Part shown: positions 43,681 to 53,959 of the stretch, piece by piece
How positions within the stretch are numbered: the stretch's first letter is position 1
How the letters are laid out: the number at the start of each line of letters is the position of its first letter
NCBI GenBank assembly: GCA_017557005.1
Contig: JAFZFZ010000066.1
Coordinates: 1-59,907, forward strand
DNA: 59,907 bases
Direction: 5' to 3'
Origin: Bacteroidaceae bacterium
GTDB lineage: Bacteria > Bacteroidota > Bacteroidia > Bacteroidales > Bacteroidaceae
Made by a program: the position numbers and the translations under genes
The notes under the pieces: generated by a model
Told to the model about the DNA's origin: nothing
Database searches by the model: none
The model's input: the letters and a program-made list of their open reading frames with translations, nothing else

Positions 43681-46600
43681 TTACTTAACCAAAATCTTAT
43701 ATACTCTAACACTTCCGTCAGAGAGTACAGACTTCACGATATTGATACCCTTGACAGGAGCAGAGGTCATAGCACCACCAAGAGTGTAGTATGAAGAACT
43801 TACTACCTGTGCAACCTCTACAGGCTCAATACCATTGGGATCCAGCGCGCTGTTTGTACCATAATAGGTGAGCGTAAAGTTATCGGCAGCAATCCAGTTG
43901 GCCGTAGCATTGTGGGCCTCTACACCGATTGTGATGGTAGAAGTCTTTGACTCCTTCTTGAACACTACTTCAAAGTGCTCGGGCTTTCCATTCTCTGTTG
44001 CTACTTCAAGAGTCGCTTTCTTGCCTCCATCCTCTGAAGCGAAGAGGTATAATCCCTCTGTATCGGCTGCGCTGCCGGTCTTTTGGTAGTTGGCAATAAT
44101 GTCTGCACCGAGAACGTATACACCTTCGGGAAGTGCGCTGAGGGTCTGTTCAATGGTTCCATCGCCCATAGGCTGGTTGTCGCTTCTCCATCCCTCGATG
44201 AATTGACTGATTGCAACATCACCATTAGAGTAAGAAGCACCCTGATAGCCGAGGTTTGAAATAGGATCGATATGGTAGGTCCATCCGTTTGCATTGCCCA
44301 TAGCGAAGTCGGGGTTGACAATGAGGCTAGTCAAATCGAGCGGGTTCTCGTCGTCGGCATAGAGGTCAGCGGGGAGCTTGAGGGCTGCAGTCACATATTG
44401 ACATTCCTTTATCAACTCAATGATTTGCTCATTGGTCAAATTATCAAGATCTGTAACCTTCATAGATATCTCATTATATGCCTCCATGGCCTCTTCTGAT
44501 GCAATTTCATAATAGATAGCAGCAGTCTCGTCCATATTAAACTGAGCATCAACCAGTTTCGCATAAAGCGTCACATGCTCTCTTGCAGCATCTATTGCGG
44601 CAATAAGACAATCAAGCGCAGCCTTCATGGTTGCATAATCTGAGCCAAGTGCATCTTCTGCACTCTTTATAGCATCCTCTAATTGAACTACTGCGTAAGA
44701 GTTCATCTCTGCATCGTGGCTCTCAATGAAGTCATTTGCTGTCTGGACAGTTGTCTCAAGGATAGCCTCTAATGCTTCAGCGTTCTCACCCTCGTAGGTT
44801 AGTGTGAAGTTAGCCCAGATTACCCAGTGCACTCTATCACCATTTGAGGTAAGACCAATCTTCATCACACCATCCTCGTTTACGATACCATAGCACTTAT
44901 TTACATAGCGTCCGCCAGCGAATGCATAAGAAGCACCATCCATAGAATGGGGCATCCATCCCTGTACAGGATATCCATCATAACCGTAGTCATACGGCCA
45001 CTTGTCTGTACTTGTAGATATAGGCTGGCCAGTGCTTGAATCGATGAAGTAACTATTTACTCTATCCTGAGCTGTCTCATACGGAGCCACATCATCAGTA
45101 ACCAACATTACGGGAGCCTGATACTCATTCATGAAGAGGAATACCTTTGAAGCCTCGTCACCTGTAAGGTTCCAAGGGCTAGAAGCACGCTCAAAAGCCT
45201 GCACGCCGATAGAGTAGATGCCTGCAGGAACTCCCTCGACAATCTGATATACATCTACTGTGTTTTCGTAAATCTCCACATTGGGGCATATGTCTTTTTT
45301 GCCACCCACGTTTCCACTGTTCTTGACCCAACCCGTAAAGCCATCGGCAAATGAGGGGTTCACAAGGAGATGCGATACGTCTGAACCGGCACGCATGCCC
45401 TCTTTCACTGCTTTCTGGAACCAAGCTTCAATATTCTCGGTCTCTTCGACAATTTGTTCTGTTGTAAGATGACCATTTTCCTTGATATACACATGGCCAC
45501 CGTTAGGATAGGTGTTACCAGGTGCAGAAGCGTCTACGAAGTAGTCTACAATGTAGCTCACAGCCTCACCTTCCAAGTCATCGTGCGCATCGAAATAAGC
45601 CTCTACTTCGGCAGCCTTAGCCAAGTAAACTTTATAAGCAGCAATGTTAGCCTGAAGAGCCTCTACAGCAGGTTCAACAGCTTTGATGGCAGTTTTAATC
45701 GCAGCCTTATCAGTAGCATTCTGTACAGCAGCTACAGCCTCTTCCAATGCAGTCTTGTAGGCCTTGTTGTAATATTCGTTGTCACCAATAATTTCCTCAG
45801 CTGTAAGTACCGATGCAAGAATCTCCTCTTTCCACAATTCGTAGGCCTCGTTAGAGTTACCATAATATATAAGGGTAAAGTCATCAATTACAAACCAGTC
45901 GTTACCGATACCTGTATTCTTTACAACACCGATACGTATGTTGCCATTTTCTATAGGCATGAGGATATTCATTTCCTTGATATATCCGGCATTCTTGTAC
46001 TGTGTAAAATCATACATTGAGTTCGGGACATAGTATCCATCTCCTACGGTCACATCATTTTGGCCCAATGGAGAGGGAGAAATAGTAGTTGCAAGCGCTG
46101 GTATGGGTGTATAGAGAGAGTCTTCGCCTGAGAATGCATACATTCTGGCAAGGCGATATGCGGGGTCATCCTTAGTCTCCCAGTCCATATTAGCATCGCC
46201 TGCACGGTAGAATCCCTTGGCGCCAAGCTTGTAGATACCAGTAGGAAGATCGGCTAAATCCTGGTATGTATCAAAGGCCGAATAGTTCCAAAGTTCTGCA
46301 CAGGTAGAAGCGTTGCCGCCCGCAACGAATCCAGTGCCCTCCCATCCGGTAAAGTCGCCTTGAACGTCAAAACTCGGGTTTGTAATGGCAAATGTCATGT
46401 CTCTGGGATTGCTGGGTGATGCTGCGTTTTTCTCATAGTCAAGGATTGCTTTTTTTACGAGTTCCTTCGCATTCTGCAACTCTTCGAGTGAACTTGCCGT
46501 ATTATTGTAGATTGCCTCTGCTGCCGAGAAGTCTGCATCTGGATATGCAGCCTTGCTTTCATTGATCAACTCCTTCAGTGAGAGGGCCTCGTAGTAGCGT

Positions 46601-47304
46601 GCGAATCCGTCAAAATCAATAGCCTCATAGTCGGTCTTAGCCACCACTACCCACTCGTAGGCAAGGTATTTACCATTATCGTAACCCTCAAAATGTGCTA
46701 CGAGATCAGGATCAGCGATGTCAATACCCAGTTTTTCTCCACCTACGAGGGCAGGAGCTGAAGTGATTTCGCCTGTAGTCTCGTCTCTATACACGAGCGA
46801 TTCGTAGAGGTTGGGGTCACCAAGGAATGTTGATTTCTTTGAGCAACTGATGTAGTATGTACCATTGGCATTCTTCTCGAAATTCCAGAAGAAGTTGACA
46901 TTTGCATTCACATTGTTTTGGCGGTCCACCCAAATGGTAGAGAAGTCCATAATGTCGAACCAAATCTCATTGTCGTTACCTTGAATAATATAGGTTTCGT
47001 TGTCCCATGGGTTCTGCCAAGGAATTTCGTAGTTGTTACTTGCCTCTGTACCAGCTTTTACGCTTTCTACTACAGCAGGCTTCATCACATAAGCCACACC
47101 GTCAAGTGTTACGCCTGCACGTGTTCCCCAATAAGGAGAACCCGATCCGATACCACGGAGGAAAGCTCCGGCCTCCTTGTTGTACAGATAACAAGTATCA
47201 CCTGCAACTAAATCTGAGCCCTTTACCTCTGGGAGAGCCCATTGTGCCGATGCACTCAATGTAGAGAGTGCCAATGCACCAGCAAGAAGTAAATTCTTTT
47301 TCAT
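43681..47304 (-). CDS. Large secreted multidomain glycan-binding-like protein
   Basis: A 1207-residue secreted protein (signal peptide MKKNLLLAGALALSTLSASA). Three copies of a domain opening with NPSFDVQGDFTGW, NPSFADGFTGW and NPDFAMGNANGW alternate with helical FIVAR-like segments (for example EAVAAVQNATDKAAIKTAI). This NPxF...GW domain also occurs twice in the neighbouring metallopeptidase. The C-terminus (LGGAMTSAPVKGINIVKSV) looks like the same sorting tail. No enzyme motif is visible. The two genes read in one direction, 93 bp apart. Binding of glycans or cell walls is inferred from architecture only. Confidence 0.7.
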   Translation of the reverse strand: MKKNLLLAGALALSTLSASAQWALPEVKGSDLVAGDTCYLYNKEAGAFLRGIGSGSPYWGTRAGVTLDGVAYVMKPAVVESVKAGTEASNNYEIPWQNPWDNETYIIQGNDNEIWFDIMDFSTIWVDRQNNVNANVNFFWNFEKNANGTYYISCSKKSTFLGDPNLYESLVYRDETTGEITSAPALVGGEKLGIDIADPDLVAHFEGYDNGKYLAYEWVVVAKTDYEAIDFDGFARYYEALSLKELINESKAAYPDADFSAAEAIYNNTASSLEELQNAKELVKKAILDYEKNAASPSNPRDMTFAITNPSFDVQGDFTGWEGTGFVAGGNASTCAELWNYSAFDTYQDLADLPTGIYKLGAKGFYRAGDANMDWETKDDPAYRLARMYAFSGEDSLYTPIPALATTISPSPLGQNDVTVGDGYYVPNSMYDFTQYKNAGYIKEMNILMPIENGNIRIGVVKNTGIGNDWFVIDDFTLIYYGNSNEAYELWKEEILASVLTAEEIIGDNEYYNKAYKTALEEAVAAVQNATDKAAIKTAIKAVEPAVEALQANIAAYKVYLAKAAEVEAYFDAHDDLEGEAVSYIVDYFVDASAPGNTYPNGGHVYIKENGHLTTEQIVEETENIEAWFQKAVKEGMRAGSDVSHLLVNPSFADGFTGWVKNSGNVGGKKDICPNVEIYENTVDVYQIVEGVPAGIYSIGVQAFERASSPWNLTGDEASKVFLFMNEYQAPVMLVTDDVAPYETAQDRVNSYFIDSSTGQPISTSTDKWPYDYGYDGYPVQGWMPHSMDGASYAFAGGRYVNKCYGIVNEDGVMKIGLTSNGDRVHWVIWANFTLTYEGENAEALEAILETTVQTANDFIESHDAEMNSYAVVQLEDAIKSAEDALGSDYATMKAALDCLIAAIDAAREHVTLYAKLVDAQFNMDETAAIYYEIASEEAMEAYNEISMKVTDLDNLTNEQIIELIKECQYVTAALKLPADLYADDENPLDLTSLIVNPDFAMGNANGWTYHIDPISNLGYQGASYSNGDVAISQFIEGWRSDNQPMGDGTIEQTLSALPEGVYVLGADIIANYQKTGSAADTEGLYLFASEDGGKKATLEVATENGKPEHFEVVFKKESKTSTITIGVEAHNATANWIAADNFTLTYYGTNSALDPNGIEPVEVAQVVSSSYYTLGGAMTSAPVKGINIVKSVLSDGSVRVYKILVK

Positions 47305-47552
47305 GACAATAAATTTTAAATAAGTTATAATAATAAGTTTCTTTTGCAAAGAATGCTTGTTGCTACAAATATAAATACTATTTTCAAAAAAGTACACTTT
47401 AATCTTAAAAAAACACCCATTCACCTACAAAAAAGCAATATTGTCCTATCATTGTACAATTTTGTACTATATTTTACTAAAAATAATGCGGTAGCTTTGC
47501 ATAAAACATGAGGATACACCCAAGCGTACAAGACACATACAATCGAAAACAT

Positions 47553-50255
47553 ATGAAAAGAAAAGCATTGACTACATGCCTTGGCCTGATGCTTGCATTA
47601 GGTAGCCAAGCACACGACTTGCCCCACCGCACCGACAACAGCCAAGTGGGCAGGGCACAGAGCACAGCAGCAGTAAAGCAACACAGCGGGGCAGCGCAGA
47701 GTCGCGAACGCATCAACATCAACCGCACTTGGAAATTCCAGCTGGGCGATATTGCTGGCGCCGAGCGGCCCGACTTCAACGACCATGAATGGACCTCCAC
47801 CCATTTGCCCCATTCATTCTCTATCCCCTACTTCATGTGGGCCGATGTATATCACGGATATGGTTGGTACCGCAAAGTCATCCACATGGACAAGGAGTGG
47901 AGAGGCAAGCGCATAGGCATTGAGTTTGAAGGTTCGTTCATTGAAACCGAAGTGTATGTAAACGGACACAAGGTAGGCACTCATGTAGGAGGATACACGG
48001 GATTTTGGTTTGACCTGACCCCCTATATGCATAGTGGCGACAACCTATTGGCTGTTCGCGTCAACAACATTTGGAATCCGAGAGTTGCCCCACGTGCCGG
48101 CGACCATCAGTTTAGCGGAGGAATTTATCGCGACGTATGGCTCAACGTGACCTCCCCCATACGAGTGGCAGAGAACGGTACCTTCGTATACACTAAAAAC
48201 GTGAGCAAGCAATCGGCCGACGTATACGTAGAGACAGAGCTGTGCAACGACCTGAAGAAGGAGCAACACATCGTACTCACCACCCAACTCATTGATGAAG
48301 AAGGCAACGAGATAGCCCACACATCAACACCCCTATGGGTAAAGAGCGGTGCATCTCAAATAGTACGCCAAGAGCTGAAAGACATCAAGGCACCCCATCT
48401 ATGGAGTCCCGAGAGCCCCTATCGCTACAAGGCCATCACCAAGATAAGCATGAAGGGTAAAGAGATAGATACGTATACCACCCGTTTTGGCATACGCAAA
48501 CTGGAGTGGACAGCCGACAAGGGTTTTTTCCTGAACGGCGAACATTACTATCTGCTGGGTGCCAACGTACATCAGGACCAAGCCGGCTGGGGTGATGCCG
48601 TCACCAACGGTGCCATGGCAAGAGATGTGCAGATGATGAAAGACTGCGGATTCAACTGCATACGCGGAAGCCACTACCCACACGACCCCGCCTTTGCCGA
48701 GGCGTGCGACTCTATAGGTATATTCCTATTCATGGAGAACGCCTTTTGGGGTATGGGCGGACATGCCGATGAGGGTGCCTGGGGCGAAGGTCCTTCGGCA
48801 AGTAGCTACCCTACGATAGAGGCCGACCAGCCCGATTTCGAGCAGAGCGTGCTTGCCCAACTGAAAGAGATGATCCGCATCCATCGCAACTCACCGTCCA
48901 TCGCATGCTGGAGTCTTTCCAACGAACCCTTCTTCTGCAGCTGGCCCGTCGATGACAAGATGAGAGCATTGCTCAATCTGGAGACCGATAGCGCAAGAAT
49001 TTGGGATCCGACACGAGAGGTTGCCGTCGGAGGAGCGCAACGAAAGGATATCGACAAATTAGGTAAGAATGCCATAGCCTTCTACAACGGAGATGGTGCA
49101 AGCCGTCAGGAAAACCGAGATCCCGGCGTACCAAACATGGTGTCGGAATATGGCTCAACCTTCCAAACAGGCGACCGTCCAGGACAGTTCGTACCCAGAT
49201 GGGGCGACCTCTACGACGGATACGATCGTCCCGAGTGGCGAAGCGGACAAGTCCTTTGGTGTGGATTCGACCATGGCACTGTAGCTGGTTACGGACTCGC
49301 CAAAGATGGTATAATAGACTATTTCCGTATTCCCAAACGCCCCTACTATTGGTATGTAGAGGCATACAAGAAGGGAAATAAAAATCCTCAGCAGCCCGAA
49401 TGGCCCACAGAGGGTATACCTGCCAAGCTTGGCATTACCGCCAGCCAAACCACCATACCCAGCTGCAACGGTACCGACGATGCACACCTCCTCGTACAAA
49501 TACTGGATGCCAACGGCAAGCATATCAGTAACTCACAACCCGTAACCCTAACCATCATCAGCGGACCGGGAGAGTTCCCCACCGGACGCAGCATCACGTT
49601 CACTCCCCCCACAGCCAAGCACTACAAGGAGGTATCGCGTGATGAAGCCTGCGACATACGCATCATGGACGGTCAGGCCGCCATATCATTCCGTTCATAC
49701 CATGCTGGCCACACCGTGACAGAAGCTACGAGCGAGGGGCTCGAACCTGCCCGCATCGAGTTGCACACCCTCGGCTCACCCGAATGGAGAGAAGGCATCG
49801 ACCAACCCGTTCAAGACCGGCCCTATAAAAGATATAGCCGCGAAACATCGGCAAAGAAAGCTTCGGTGAAGACCTTGGCAGAGCAACGTCCCACATGGTC
49901 ATCAAGCGCCATGAGTGGTTACGACAAGACCAAGGCCAACGATGGCGACGTATCATCCTCATGGAAGCCAGCCAACAACGACACCGAGCGTTGGTGGATG
50001 GTATCACTCGAGGCGCAATACACGATCAACAGCATAGAGCTCACCTTCCCCACCAACGGCATATACCAATACATTGTAGAGGTAGCACAGTCAAACGAGA
50101 ACTGGGTGAAAGTGATTGATAAGACCGACTCAAACAGTACGGACAAGACCCATATTGCTGAAGGCGAATTTGGCAAAAACATCTCCTACGTCAGAGTAAG
50201 GTTTACCAGCAAGATGGCCGGACTTGCAGAAGTCAAAGTTGGTGGCAGCAATTGA
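47553..50255 (+). CDS. GH2 glycosidase with C-terminal F5/8-type domain
   Basis: A 900-residue secreted enzyme (signal peptide MKRKALTTCLGLMLALGSQA). A GH2 sandwich (NRTWKFQLGDIAGAERPDF), immunoglobulin-like and TIM-barrel domains follow. The acid/base E458 is in LSNEPF and the nucleophile E532 in VSEYGST. A short domain about 630-750 and a discoidin-type C-terminal domain (about 770-900, VSLEAQYTINSIEL) complete it. GH2 covers beta-galactosidase, -glucuronidase and -mannosidase; the sugar cannot be fixed. ATG 47553 precedes the signal peptide. It is divergent from the large secreted protein. Confidence 0.88.
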   Translation: MKRKALTTCLGLMLALGSQAHDLPHRTDNSQVGRAQSTAAVKQHSGAAQSRERININRTWKFQLGDIAGAERPDFNDHEWTSTHLPHSFSIPYFMWADVYHGYGWYRKVIHMDKEWRGKRIGIEFEGSFIETEVYVNGHKVGTHVGGYTGFWFDLTPYMHSGDNLLAVRVNNIWNPRVAPRAGDHQFSGGIYRDVWLNVTSPIRVAENGTFVYTKNVSKQSADVYVETELCNDLKKEQHIVLTTQLIDEEGNEIAHTSTPLWVKSGASQIVRQELKDIKAPHLWSPESPYRYKAITKISMKGKEIDTYTTRFGIRKLEWTADKGFFLNGEHYYLLGANVHQDQAGWGDAVTNGAMARDVQMMKDCGFNCIRGSHYPHDPAFAEACDSIGIFLFMENAFWGMGGHADEGAWGEGPSASSYPTIEADQPDFEQSVLAQLKEMIRIHRNSPSIACWSLSNEPFFCSWPVDDKMRALLNLETDSARIWDPTREVAVGGAQRKDIDKLGKNAIAFYNGDGASRQENRDPGVPNMVSEYGSTFQTGDRPGQFVPRWGDLYDGYDRPEWRSGQVLWCGFDHGTVAGYGLAKDGIIDYFRIPKRPYYWYVEAYKKGNKNPQQPEWPTEGIPAKLGITASQTTIPSCNGTDDAHLLVQILDANGKHISNSQPVTLTIISGPGEFPTGRSITFTPPTAKHYKEVSRDEACDIRIMDGQAAISFRSYHAGHTVTEATSEGLEPARIELHTLGSPEWREGIDQPVQDRPYKRYSRETSAKKASVKTLAEQRPTWSSSAMSGYDKTKANDGDVSSSWKPANNDTERWWMVSLEAQYTINSIELTFPTNGIYQYIVEVAQSNENWVKVIDKTDSNSTDKTHIAEGEFGKNISYVRVRFTSKMAGLAEVKVGGSN

Positions 50256-50339
50256 ACAAAACACGCCGAGAAGGGGTTATAAGCATATACACTTTACTCT
50301 AACAACAATATGTTTATAACCCTCTTATCCATCCTCATT

Positions 50340-50945
50340 ATGTCAACAACTCGCATTACAACCTACACCTTACCTGTGCTCCCCTACCCCTCACACGCCC
50401 TAGAACCCGTCATTAGCAAAGCTACCCTTGAAAACCACCACGGCAAGCACTTTGCCGCCTACGTCAACAACCTCAACAAAATGATTCCGGGTAGCGAATA
50501 CGAAGGTCTATTAGTAGAAGAGATCGTACAGCAAGCCGCCGATGGCCCCATCTACAACAATGCCGGACAGGTGATGAATCACAAACTCTATTTTGAGCAG
50601 TTTATCCCCACCGCGCAATACAAGGTACCAGGCCGACGCATCACCCATGCCATCAACTACCATTTTGGGGGTATGGAGGCCTTCAAAAAACAGATGAACG
50701 AAGCCGCCATGAGCATCTTTGGCAGCGGTTGGGTATGGCTTGCCATGGACACCGAAGGGCGCCTTGTCATCGTAAAAGAGAGCGGTGGAGGCAACCCATG
50801 GCGACGTGGCATGACACCCATCCTGGGCATTGACTGCTGGGAGCATAGCTGGTACCTCGACTATGCCTTCGACAAGAAAGTCCACTTTGACACGTTGTGG
50901 GAAATCATGAATTGGGACGTCATCGAGAGCCGATTACCGCTGTAA
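50340..50945 (+). CDS. sodB: Iron/manganese superoxide dismutase
   Basis: A 201-residue enzyme dismutating superoxide. Metal ligands: His in LENHHGKHFAAYV, His in VMNHKLYFEQF, and Asp and His in DCWEHSWYLDY. FGSGWVWLAM is the usual hinge. Both a SOD and a superoxide reductase are present, uncommon redundancy. An upstream in-frame ATG at 50310 would add a hydrophobic 10 residues; I prefer 50340. The dismutase faces rfbC, with a shared bidirectional terminator. Confidence 0.93.
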   Translation: MSTTRITTYTLPVLPYPSHALEPVISKATLENHHGKHFAAYVNNLNKMIPGSEYEGLLVEEIVQQAADGPIYNNAGQVMNHKLYFEQFIPTAQYKVPGRRITHAINYHFGGMEAFKKQMNEAAMSIFGSGWVWLAMDTEGRLVIVKESGGGNPWRRGMTPILGIDCWEHSWYLDYAFDKKVHFDTLWEIMNWDVIESRLPL

Positions 50946-50960
50946 CAAAGACTCTGATGC

Positions 50961-50990
50961 AAAAAGAGACGGACTCGAGTCCGTCTCTTA
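50961..50990. terminator. Bidirectional terminator between sodB and rfbC
   Basis: The perfect palindrome GAGACGGACTCGAGTCCGTC (extended by TC) at 50966-50987 is flanked by A and T runs on both sides, suiting convergent genes. Confidence 0.85.
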
Positions 50991-51007
50991 ATATGTCATT
51001 TTTCTAT

Positions 51008-51556
51008 TTAGTCGAAATACTCAGCCTCACTGAAGGGCACTGCCGCCATATCCTTGGGCGAGAGCACCATATCCTCTGCAGCTATAGGCCACTCGATACC
51101 AATCTCCTCATCAGAGAAAAGCACCGATGCTTCGGCCTGCGGAGCATACACATTATCCACCTTATAGGTAAACACCGCCTCGTCGCTCAGCACCAGAAAT
51201 CCATGAGCAAATCCACGGGGAATGAAGAACTGCATCTTGTTCTCGTCACTGAGCTCGGCCATCACATACTTGCCGAATGTGGGCGACGACTTACGCATAT
51301 CTACCGCCACATCGAGTACACGTCCCTTAATCACGCGCACCAGCTTAGCCTGGCTCCACTCACCTTTCTGATAGTGCAAGCCACGCAACACGCCGTATGA
51401 CGACATCGACTCATTGTCCTGCACGAACTTCACCGGATACACATTGGCATCAAACTCCTCCTGCTTGAATGCCTCCATAAAATAACCGCGTGCATCACGA
51501 AACACACGGGGACGAATCAAGTATACGCCTTCAATAGCTGTAGATATATATTCCAT
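51008..51556 (-). CDS. rfbC: dTDP-4-dehydrorhamnose 3,5-epimerase
   Basis: A 182-residue cupin-fold enzyme making the third step of dTDP-L-rhamnose. Seen: EGVYLIRPRVFRDARGYF opening, FVQDNESMSSYGVLRGLHYQ with the catalytic His and the FVQDN signature, and DVAVDMRKSSPTFGKY. It stands alone with no rfbA/B/D neighbours in this window. It is downstream of the phosphopantetheinyl transferase on the same strand, 80 bp apart. Confidence 0.95.
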   Translation of the reverse strand: MEYISTAIEGVYLIRPRVFRDARGYFMEAFKQEEFDANVYPVKFVQDNESMSSYGVLRGLHYQKGEWSQAKLVRVIKGRVLDVAVDMRKSSPTFGKYVMAELSDENKMQFFIPRGFAHGFLVLSDEAVFTYKVDNVYAPQAEASVLFSDEEIGIEWPIAAEDMVLSPKDMAAVPFSEAEYFD

Positions 51557-51636
51557 TCTGATGTTATCTTAGAATCTGTGATTCTTATTTTTCAGTGCAA
51601 AAGTAGACAAAAAACTTTGCTCTGCAAACTGAATCG

Positions 51637-52290
51637 TCAATTTACTTCACCACACACCACCCATGTACATACGATATCGGAAAATGTACGATAGTGCACG
51701 CGCATCAGCGAGCCCTCATCCGTAGATACATAACACCGAACGTCAAGCACGCCCTGCTGATTCAGCCCATAAGGCGCTATACGAAACACCTCGCGAAACT
51801 CTGCCGCAACACTATTGTCAGCCACCTTGTATAGCGTCTCCTTGGCCGACCAGTTGATGAGCCAATACATCATACGCATCTCCTCATCGTGCTCATCGAT
51901 ATAGGCAGCCTCGTCAGGATGAGTAAAACGAGGAGCAATACGCCCCACCCTCGGTGCAATCTGCTCGATATCAACACCAATAGAGCAAGCACGATGATAA
52001 GCTATGGCCGCATACCCCTTCGTGTGCGATATGCTGATATGATAGCTACCATCCGCAAGATAGGGTCGCCCCGAAGGTTGGTAGAGCACCTCCTTATCAG
52101 CACCCAACAATTGCCCTATGAGCACACGCACAGCCAGCCACTCGGCTCGCCGTGCCTCATGACTCATGGTGGCCAACACTTCATCATAGCGCGTGGTATC
52201 CAGCATGGCATACAATGTCTCAGCGCTCTCCTCGATGCGCCAAATTGCGATGCCTCCACCCTCAAAGGTACTATGAGTACAAAGCGACAT
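51637..52290 (-). CDS. 4'-phosphopantetheinyl transferase-like protein
   Basis: A 217-residue enzyme that attaches phosphopantetheine to carrier proteins. Seen: SISHTKGYAAIAYH, the metal motif IGVDIEQIAPRV, and WSAKETLYKV (the W-S-x-KE motif). The size suits the Sfp class rather than small AcpS. The gene follows ssb by 14 bp, so the two are probably co-transcribed. The carrier-protein target is not visible here. Confidence 0.85.
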   Translation of the reverse strand: MSLCTHSTFEGGGIAIWRIEESAETLYAMLDTTRYDEVLATMSHEARRAEWLAVRVLIGQLLGADKEVLYQPSGRPYLADGSYHISISHTKGYAAIAYHRACSIGVDIEQIAPRVGRIAPRFTHPDEAAYIDEHDEEMRMMYWLINWSAKETLYKVADNSVAAEFREVFRIAPYGLNQQGVLDVRCYVSTDEGSLMRVHYRTFSDIVCTWVVCGEVN

Positions 52291-52304
52291 TTTCCTGCTT
52301 CTTA

Positions 52305-52721
52305 TTAGAAAGGAGGCTGATCGGTTGCAGGAGCCGATGCTGTAGGCGAAGCCGGAGTTGCCGACGGAGCAGCTGCACCCTGCTGAGGAGTACGCGAAAG
52401 CATCTCCATATTGTTTACATAGATCTCCACGATGGTACGTGTCACCCCATTCTTATCGTCATACGTACGGCTACGGAGAGTACCCTCTACATATAGTTTG
52501 TCGCCCTTATGCACATATTTCTCTACGGTTTTAGCTATTCCGCCCCAAAACACGAGGTTATGCCACTCGGTACGATCGGGAACCTGTGTACCATTCTGCA
52601 ACTGATAACCACGCTCTGTGGTTGCCAAGGTAAGGCTTGCGACAGCCTGTTCGCGATCATAGTAACGCACGTTAGGCTCACGACCCACGTTACCAATCAA
52701 TATAACTTTATTTACTGACAT
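52305..52721 (-). CDS. ssb: Single-stranded DNA-binding protein
   Basis: A 138-residue OB-fold protein that coats single-stranded DNA. Seen: MSVNKVILIGNVGREPNVRY, VASLTLATTERGY, WHNLVFWGGIAKTVEKYVHKGD, YVEGTLRSRTYDD. The C-terminal tail (SPTASAPATDQPPF) keeps the PF ending but is unusually poor in acidic residues, which might weaken partner contacts. Between mutY and the transferase on the same strand. Confidence 0.95.
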   Translation of the reverse strand: MSVNKVILIGNVGREPNVRYYDREQAVASLTLATTERGYQLQNGTQVPDRTEWHNLVFWGGIAKTVEKYVHKGDKLYVEGTLRSRTYDDKNGVTRTIVEIYVNNMEMLSRTPQQGAAAPSATPASPTASAPATDQPPF

Positions 52722-52785
52722 GATTATATATTTTTTGTGATTATTCCGACTCCAAAGTTAGTCATTATTTTTCACTTCCCACGCA

Positions 52786-53850
52786 TCATCGTCCAATTTT
52801 TTCCTCCAGATATTTCTCTATCAGTCGAGGCAGCGCATAGCGTCCTAACTCCTCAAGGGGCACCATCACAAAACCCTCAGGGCAAGGCAACGCACCCTCC
52901 ACCTCAAACTCGTAGAATACAGTGTGTAGTACGCGGTGCGACAATACATGCTTTACCGTACCTGTAGCCCCCTTATACACCGCGCCGGGCAACATAGCAT
53001 GCCAAGCCACAAATTCGGGCACACAAAACAACTCTTCAGCACCGATAGCCGAAGCGGTCTCTATCAGCGGTAGTTCATACAAGTTGAGCCAGATATCATT
53101 CGCTGTGCGCTTGTGTAACAGCATCTCCTCGCCATTGTGTATATATAAATAAGACATATAGCGCGGCATCACCTTCGTTTTATGCGATTTCATCGGCAAT
53201 TCGCCCACTCTACCCGTAGCTAATGCCACACACTTGTGCGCCAGGGGGCATTCATCGCATTTGGGCGACTGAGGCGTGCACTGCAGAGCGCCAAACTCCA
53301 TCACCGCCTGGTTATACTTTGCCGCCTGCGCCACCGGCAACAGCGCCTGCGCCACCTCCGTTATCTGCTGCTTGCCCCGCGCCGTATCAATGGGCGTATC
53401 GAGACCAAATAAGCGTGCCCACACACGGCACACATTGCCATCTACCGCCGCTTTGGGCACATCGAAAGCAAACGAAGCTATCGCTGCTGCCGTATAGTCG
53501 CCCACCCCTTTCAGGGCACGTATCTGCTCATAAGTACGGGGAAACTCCCCCAACGCCACTACCTGCTTGGCCGCAGCATGCAAGTTGCGAGCTCTGGAGT
53601 AGTAACCCAAGCCCTGCCACAGGCGCATCACCTCATCTTCGGGTGCAGCAGCCAGCTCCTCCACTGTAGGAAAATGCTCGATGAAACGGACAAAATAGTC
53701 GTATCCCTGAGCCACACGTGTCTGTTGTAGGATAACCTCTGATATCCATATATAATAAGGTACACGGGTAGCCCGCCACGGGAGATCGCGCTTATGCTTA
53801 TCGTACCATTCGAAAAGAGGTCCGCAAATTTCGTCCATTTTATAATGCAA
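52786..53850 (-). CDS. mutY: A/G-specific adenine glycosylase MutY
   Basis: A 354-residue base-excision repair enzyme removing adenine opposite 8-oxoguanine. Seen: PWRATRVPYYIWISEVILQQ, helix-hairpin-helix GVGDYTAAAIASFAFD, and the [4Fe-4S] cysteines C-x6-C-x2-C-x5-C (CTPQSPKCDECPLAHKC). A C-terminal NUDT-like domain (about 220-350) for 8-oxoG recognition follows. It shares its upstream region with the divergent HU gene. Confidence 0.95.
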   Translation of the reverse strand: MHYKMDEICGPLFEWYDKHKRDLPWRATRVPYYIWISEVILQQTRVAQGYDYFVRFIEHFPTVEELAAAPEDEVMRLWQGLGYYSRARNLHAAAKQVVALGEFPRTYEQIRALKGVGDYTAAAIASFAFDVPKAAVDGNVCRVWARLFGLDTPIDTARGKQQITEVAQALLPVAQAAKYNQAVMEFGALQCTPQSPKCDECPLAHKCVALATGRVGELPMKSHKTKVMPRYMSYLYIHNGEEMLLHKRTANDIWLNLYELPLIETASAIGAEELFCVPEFVAWHAMLPGAVYKGATGTVKHVLSHRVLHTVFYEFEVEGALPCPEGFVMVPLEELGRYALPRLIEKYLEEKIGR

Positions 53851-53959
53851 AGGTTTATTTATGCGACAAAATTAGGCAAAAAGCAGAGACATAACAAACA
53901 AAGTGAGCCATTTACGAAAAAAATAGGTGAATATATTTTTTTAGAAACGAGAAAAACTC

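Noticed and set aside
40543..47304. SusC/SusD polysaccharide utilisation locus
   Set aside because: No TonB-dependent receptor or SusD-like lipoprotein is present in the window.
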